From Hamadaea sp. (GTDB lineage: Bacteria; Actinomycetota; Actinomycetes; Mycobacteriales; Micromonosporaceae), in assembly GCF_013362815.1 (NCBI RefSeq), contig NZ_JABFVK010000020.1:59041-123040 (forward strand): a DNA stretch of 64,000 nucleotides, given 5' to 3'. Shown piece after piece: positions 60,118-64,000 of the stretch (position 1 is the first letter of the stretch; every line of letters begins with the position of its first letter). The translations under genes and the position numbers were made by a program. The notes beneath the pieces are model-generated. The model had not been told where the DNA came from. It did no database searches and was given only the letters and a program-made list of their open reading frames with translations.

Positions 60118-60618
60118 TTACTGGCCGGTCTGGCCGTCGATGCTCTCGCGGAGCAGGTCGAGATGGCCGCAATGCCGGGCGGTCTCCTCGATCATGTGGG
60201 TCAACGCATAGCGCAGCGTGAAGGAGTTCCCGTCGGCGTGGGCGCGCTCGTCGAGCTCGGCGTCGACGATCGCGGCGTTCGACCGCGCGCACTCCGCCCG
60301 GTACGCCGAGACGAGCCCGGCCAGCGTGTCGCCCGGCTCGACGGCGAACGCCCCGGGATTGGCGTCATCCCAGGGCTCGGGCAGGTCGTGCCCGGCGAAG
60401 TCGATGCTGAACCAGTACCGCTCGACGCCCGTCAGGTGCTTGACCAGCCCGGCCGGGGTCAACGCGGAGGCCGGGACCGACCGCGTCGCGGCCTGGTCGT
60501 CGGTGAGCCCGGCGACCTTGACGACCACGGTCGCCCGCAAGAAGTCGAGCATGCCGATGAGGGTCTCACGCTCGCCGCCGTCTTCGCGGGGGCGCACCCG
60601 CTCGCTCGTGTCGATCAT
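60118..60618 (-). CDS. DinB-family protein (DUF664)
   Basis: A 166-residue four-helix-bundle protein of the DinB/DUF664 family. Metal ligands are the usual three histidines, in VKHLTGVERYW, THMIEETARHCGHLDLLR. Relatives include bacillithiol- and mycothiol-dependent S-transferases, so a thiol-transferase role is possible. ATG 60618 overlaps the GlxA-type regulator stop (ATGA). Second gene of that operon. Confidence 0.87.
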   Translation of the reverse strand: MIDTSERVRPREDGGERETLIGMLDFLRATVVVKVAGLTDDQAATRSVPASALTPAGLVKHLTGVERYWFSIDFAGHDLPEPWDDANPGAFAVEPGDTLAGLVSAYRAECARSNAAIVDAELDERAHADGNSFTLRYALTHMIEETARHCGHLDLLRESIDGQTGQ

Positions 60619-61628
60619 GGGCGTACGGTAATGCCACCCACCGACATGTCCGTCGCCATCACATCCCGGGCGCGAAACGTCCGCCGGTAGTCGGCCGGCG
60701 ACACCCCGGCGACCGCCCGCAGATGCTGCCGCAACGAGAGCGCGGTGCCGAAGCCGGACTGGCGCGCGACCTGCTCGACCGGCAGATCGGTGCTCTCCAG
60801 CAGACCCCGCGCCCGATCGACCCGCTGCCGGATCAGCCACTGCCCCGGGGTCATCCCGACTTCGTCCCGGAAGCGCCGGGTGAACGTGCGTACGCTCATC
60901 CGCGCGTGCGCGGCCAGCTGCTGCAACGACACCGGCTCGGCCAATCGGCGTAGCGCCCACTCGCGGGTGGCCGCAGTGCCCGCGCCCGACTCCGTCGGCA
61001 CCGGGCGCTCGACGTACTGAGCCTGCCCGCCGTCGCGCCACGGCGGCACGACACAGCGCCGGGCGGCCAACGCGGCGACCTCGCTGCCGTGGTCACGCCG
61101 GATCAGGTGCAGGCAAAGGTCCACTCCGGACGCGACACCGGCCGAGGTCAGGACGTCGCCGTCGTCCACGAACAGCACTCCGGCGTCGACCTTCACCAAC
61201 GGAAAGCGCCGTTGGAAGTCGTCCGCCTCATGCCAATGCGTCGTCGCCGGGCGGCCGTCGAGCAACCCGCATGCTGCCAACGCGTACGCGGCGGTGCAGA
61301 TCGCGACTTTACGCGTACCAGCTGGAAGTGCGGAGAGAGCGGACGCGAGCCGGGCAGCCACCGGCGAACCGGGCGCCACCGCCTCGATCGGGTGGAACGG
61401 CGGCAGGACCACGGTGTCGGCCGAGGCGAACAGCTCGAGCCCGTGCTCGACGGTGATGCTGAAACCCGCCTCGGTCTGGACCGGGCCGCCGTCGAGCGTG
61501 CAGACGGCGACCTCGTAGCGCGGCCGGCCGTCGTCGTCGGCCGCGCCGAAGATGCGCGACGGTATGCCCAGCTCGAACGGGATGACGCCGGGCAGAGCCA
61601 GGACCGCGACCTTATGTGTCTTCGGCAT
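60615..61628 (-). CDS. GlxA-family transcriptional regulator (DJ-1/PfpI plus AraC HTH)
   Basis: A 337-residue regulator. The N-terminal class I amidotransferase-like DJ-1/PfpI domain (about 5-175) keeps the elbow cysteine in AICTAAYALA, and the C-terminal AraC-type double HTH (about 225-325) has MSVRTFTRRFRDEVGMTPGQ and ALSLRQHLRAVAGVSPADYR. It is divergent from a quinone oxidoreductase gene, its likely target, and coupled to a DinB gene. Confidence 0.92.
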   Translation of the reverse strand: MPKTHKVAVLALPGVIPFELGIPSRIFGAADDDGRPRYEVAVCTLDGGPVQTEAGFSITVEHGLELFASADTVVLPPFHPIEAVAPGSPVAARLASALSALPAGTRKVAICTAAYALAACGLLDGRPATTHWHEADDFQRRFPLVKVDAGVLFVDDGDVLTSAGVASGVDLCLHLIRRDHGSEVAALAARRCVVPPWRDGGQAQYVERPVPTESGAGTAATREWALRRLAEPVSLQQLAAHARMSVRTFTRRFRDEVGMTPGQWLIRQRVDRARGLLESTDLPVEQVARQSGFGTALSLRQHLRAVAGVSPADYRRTFRARDVMATDMSVGGITVRP

Positions 61629-61699
61629 GGCCAGATCTTATCGGAAGGTGACCATCTGGCCACTCGTGAGATCGTTCCACGCTCGCCAAGCTGGAGCGC

Positions 61700-62602
61700 A
61701 TGACGAACACGATGCGTGCGGTCGTCGCCCGGAGCTGGGGCGGACCCGAGGTGCTGGACCTGGCCGAGGTGGAACGACCCGCGCCGATAGCGACCGAGAT
61801 CCTGGTACGCGTCCGCGCGGCGAGCGTGAACCCGACCGACTGGAAGTCGCGCAAAACGGGTGCGGGCTATTGGAACGATCCGGCGATCCTCGGCTACGAC
61901 GTCTCCGGGGTCGTCGAGGAAGTCGGCTTCGGTGTCACGCTCTACCAGCCCGGCGACGAAGTCTTCGGCATGCCTTGGTTCCCTCGCCAGGCCGGGGCGT
62001 ACGCCGAGTTCGTGACCGCTCCCGCCCGGCAGTTCGCCCGCAAACCGTCCGGGCTCAGTCACGTCGAGGCGGCCGCGTTGCCGCTGGCCGGGCTGACGGC
62101 GTGGCAGTCACTGATCGAGACGGGCGGGCTGCGTACGGGAGATCGGGTGCTCGTTCACGCGGCGGCGGGGGGCGTCGGCCACCTCGCCGTGCAGATCGCC
62201 AAGGCGCGGGGGGCGTACGTCGTGGGGACGGCCAGTGCTGCCAAGCACGAGCTGGTACGCCGGCTCGGTGCCGACGAGGTGATCGACTACCGTTCGGTCG
62301 ACTTCGCCGACGCCGTACGCGACATCGACATCGTTCTCGACACCGTCGGGGGTGACTACGGTCCTCGGTCTCTGCGCGTACTGCGTCCCGGCGGGAAGCT
62401 GATCCGGCTGACCGAGCCCGACGAGAACTTCACCCTCGTCGAGCCCGACTATGCGGGCCTTCGGGAGATCGTGGCGCTGGTCGAGGCGGGCAGACTGCGG
62501 CCTTCGGTTTCGACGGTGCTGCCGTTGGCTTCCGCCGCGCAGGCGCATGAGCTCAGCGAGAGCGGGCGGGTGACCGGCAAGATCGTCCTCACCGTCCCTT
62601 AA
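61700..62602 (+). CDS. NADPH:quinone oxidoreductase-like MDR protein
   Basis: A 300-residue zinc-free medium-chain reductase: NPTDWKSR, GYDVSGVVEEVG, and the NADPH motif HAAAGGVGHLAVQIAK. It reduces quinones or enones with NADPH. Divergent from the GlxA-type regulator by 71 bp, which suggests control by it. The TGATCA-ended palindrome follows its stop and lies before the convergent LysE gene. Confidence 0.93.
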   Translation: MTNTMRAVVARSWGGPEVLDLAEVERPAPIATEILVRVRAASVNPTDWKSRKTGAGYWNDPAILGYDVSGVVEEVGFGVTLYQPGDEVFGMPWFPRQAGAYAEFVTAPARQFARKPSGLSHVEAAALPLAGLTAWQSLIETGGLRTGDRVLVHAAAGGVGHLAVQIAKARGAYVVGTASAAKHELVRRLGADEVIDYRSVDFADAVRDIDIVLDTVGGDYGPRSLRVLRPGGKLIRLTEPDENFTLVEPDYAGLREIVALVEAGRLRPSVSTVLPLASAAQAHELSESGRVTGKIVLTVP

Positions 62603-62616
62603 TCATGTGCGCTCGT

Positions 62617-62668
62617 TGATCAGCGGAGAAAAAGTGGGGTCATAACCCCACAAAAACTCCGCTGATCA
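62617..62668. repeat. 52-bp TGATCA-ended palindromic element
   Basis: TGATCAGCGGAG and CTCCGCTGATCA are perfect outer arms; after an unpaired AAAAA on each side, GTGGGGT and ACCCCAC close a second stem with a CATA loop. Same length and plan as the element at 24073-24124. Here it lies between two convergent genes and could serve as a terminator. Confidence 0.9.
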
Positions 62669-62680
62669 TCAAGCCAACCG

Positions 62681-63325
62681 TCAGGCGGGCAGGGGCCGAC
62701 TAGTGTCGGTCGCCAGCTTCACCGCGATGGCCCCGAGAAGCGTCCCGGTGACGAACCGCTGAATCCGCAGCCAGCTCGGCCGACGCGACAGGAACACGGC
62801 GATCGTCCCGGCGGCGAAGATCAGCGCACTGTTCACGGCGATGCTGACGCAGAACTGCACGAAACCGAGCTGCATACTCTGCCAGAACAGGTGGCCGGCT
62901 TCGACGTCTAGGAACTGCGGGATCATCGAGGCGTACATGATGGCGGCCTTGGGGTTGAGCAGGTTCGTGACCAGCCCCATCAGGAAGAGTTTCCTCGGCG
63001 GGTGGGCCTCCACCTCGACGGGGGTGAAGACCGAGACCCCACCGGGCCGCAGCGCCTTCCAGGCGAGCCATCCGATGTAGACGGCTCCGGTGATCTTCAC
63101 CGCCAGGTACAGCTCCGGGACGGCGGCGAACAGCGCCGACAGGCCGAGGGCAGTGGCGACGATGTAGACGACGAAGCCCACAGCCACGCCACCGAGGGAG
63201 ATCAGCCCGGCGCGGCGCCCCTGGCCGATGCTGCGGGACACCACGTACATCATGTTCGGACCCGGAGTGAGCACCATGCCGAGCGCCACTGCCGCAACGC
63301 CGAGTAGCGCACCAAAGCTGATCAT
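62681..63325 (-). CDS. LysE/RhtB-family exporter
   Basis: A 214-residue amino-acid or metabolite exporter with six hydrophobic helices. The N-terminal TPGPNMMYVVSRSIGQGRRAG is the LysE family signature and VTNLLNPKAAIMY the mid-protein one. Acts at the inner membrane by proton exchange. ATG 63325 start. Single gene, divergent from an ABC ATPase. Confidence 0.93.
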   Translation of the reverse strand: MISFGALLGVAAVALGMVLTPGPNMMYVVSRSIGQGRRAGLISLGGVAVGFVVYIVATALGLSALFAAVPELYLAVKITGAVYIGWLAWKALRPGGVSVFTPVEVEAHPPRKLFLMGLVTNLLNPKAAIMYASMIPQFLDVEAGHLFWQSMQLGFVQFCVSIAVNSALIFAAGTIAVFLSRRPSWLRIQRFVTGTLLGAIAVKLATDTSRPLPA

Positions 63326-63463
63326 GAACACACGATCGCAGCCGGAGCGCCCCCTGTCGAAGGCCAATCCGCAGGTAGTGGCCCACCTTATAGCAGGCCA
63401 TACCCTCGAAGACGCCTGCTGGCCGTATCGGTTCCGGCCGGCCGCCCTGACACGATCGTGATC

Positions 63464-64000
63464 ATGAACAACGCCACCCCCGTCGTCGAACTGACCGACG
63501 TACGCCGTACTTACAAAAGCGGTGACACCACCACTCGCGCGCTCGACGGCGTGTCCCTGTCCTTCGCGGCCGCCACGTTCACCGCGGTCATGGGCCCGTC
63601 CGGTTCGGGTAAGTCGACGCTGCTGCAGTGCGCGGCCGGGCTCGATCGCGCCGACGCCGGCCGGGTACGCCTGGCCGGACAGGAACTTGGCGCGCTGAAG
63701 GAACCGAAGCTCACCGTCGTCCGCCGTCAGCACACCGGGTTCGTCTTTCAGGCGTACAACTTGATCGACGCCTTGACCGTCGAGCAGAATGTGCTTCTCC
63801 CGCAGCGGTTGGCCGGGGTACGCCCGGACCGCGAGTGGGCTCGCGAGGTGCTGGCGAAGGTGGGCCTGGGCGGGCGTGAGAACGCGCGGCCGGCGCAGCT
63901 GTCGGGCGGGCAGCGGCAGCGCGTGGCGTTGGCGCGCGCGCTGGCCGGGCGGCCCGCGGTGATCTTCGCCGATGAGCCGACGGGGGCCCTGGACCTGCAT
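63464..64000 (+). CDS. ABC transporter ATP-binding protein, MacB/LolD type, 3' end outside window
   Basis: The first 179 residues of an ATPase: Walker [10 protein letters not shown] at about residues 44-52, Q-loop FVFQAYNL, signature [15 protein letters not shown] and Walker [13 protein letters not shown] at the very end of the window. The sequence is that of the MacB/LolD/FtsE group, which power mechanotransmission-type permeases (lipoprotein, peptide or antibiotic export). The permease presumably follows outside the window. Confidence 0.94.
   Translation, partial: MNNATPVVELTDVRRTYKSGDTTTRALDGVSLSFAAATFTAVMGPSGSGKSTLLQCAAGLDRADAGRVRLAGQELGALKEPKLTVVRRQHTGFVFQAYNLIDALTVEQNVLLPQRLAGVRPDREWAREVLAKVGLGGRENARPAQLSGGQRQRVALARALAGRPAVIFADEPTGALDLH

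Noticed and set aside
1..64000. Prophage, integrative element or biosynthetic cluster
   Set aside because: I found no integrase, transposase, phage structural gene, tRNA attachment site, polyketide synthase or peptide synthetase; composition looks even across the window.

Overview
The window is high-GC chromosomal DNA (roughly 70% G+C by eye) with dense gene packing, many GTG starts and many 4-base ATGA/GTGA overlaps. Gene content is that of a soil actinomycete: a GH10 xylanase, a PL9-type pectate lyase, a cutinase, ECF sigma factors, a SARP regulator, WYL, MarR, TetR, Rrf2 and MmyB-type regulators, and a LAxTG-anchored surface protein. Together with very frequent GTACGC words this suggests Micromonosporaceae (Actinoplanes or a relative); this assignment is an inference. 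I see no rRNA, tRNA, CRISPR array, transposase, prophage or biosynthetic megasynthase.

Layout. 1-1568: end of an ABC exporter. 1593-3210: ECF42-type sigma factor and its YCII/DGPF partner. 3472-4632: secreted xylanase with palindromic operators. 4738-8583: ICMT-like methyltransferase, a membrane-heme/NuoF-ferredoxin redox pair and a dienelactone hydrolase. 8733-11667: a tightly overlapping operon of DUF3995 membrane protein, ECF sigma factor, SRPBCC protein, methyltransferase and APH-type kinase. 11814-21892: CorA channel, WYL regulator with divergent target, a 1025-residue propeller/FG-GAP protein, a metallo-beta-lactamase/MarR pair, a kinase, two RibD-like reductases and a NUDIX protein. 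21823-24124: a repeat-rich stretch around the secreted pectate lyase. 24163-29942: membrane protein, CASTOR/POLLUX-like channel and a three-gene ABC operon whose first permease carries a large inserted beta-sandwich.

30288-36258: secreted cutinase fusion, secreted trypsin-like protease, membrane-tethered propeller, EamA transporter. 36268-42907: several divergent regulator/target pairs (TetR/serine hydrolase, sigma/anti-sigma, Rrf2/NmrA, MmyB/SDR). 43125-52434: DD-carboxypeptidase, amidase, epoxide hydrolase, an XRE-MurA fusion facing a DUF2332 gene, a secreted protein and hydrolases. 52493-56134: a 1213-residue surface protein ending in LAHTG. 56246-62602: SARP, hydrolases, a small regulator/membrane protein pair behind a long palindrome, a GlxA-DinB operon opposite a quinone reductase. 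62681-64000: LysE exporter and the start of a MacB/LolD-type ABC ATPase cut by the window end.

The most notable items are a repeat family with TGATCA ends at three loci, a second repeat with paired GTTATCC palindromes at two loci, a 45-bp duplication at the end of the NUDIX gene, the XRE-MurA fusion with a perfect 16-bp palindrome upstream, the redox pair at 5310-7639, the sigma/kinase operon at 8733-11667 and the unusual ABC permease at 27511-29022.
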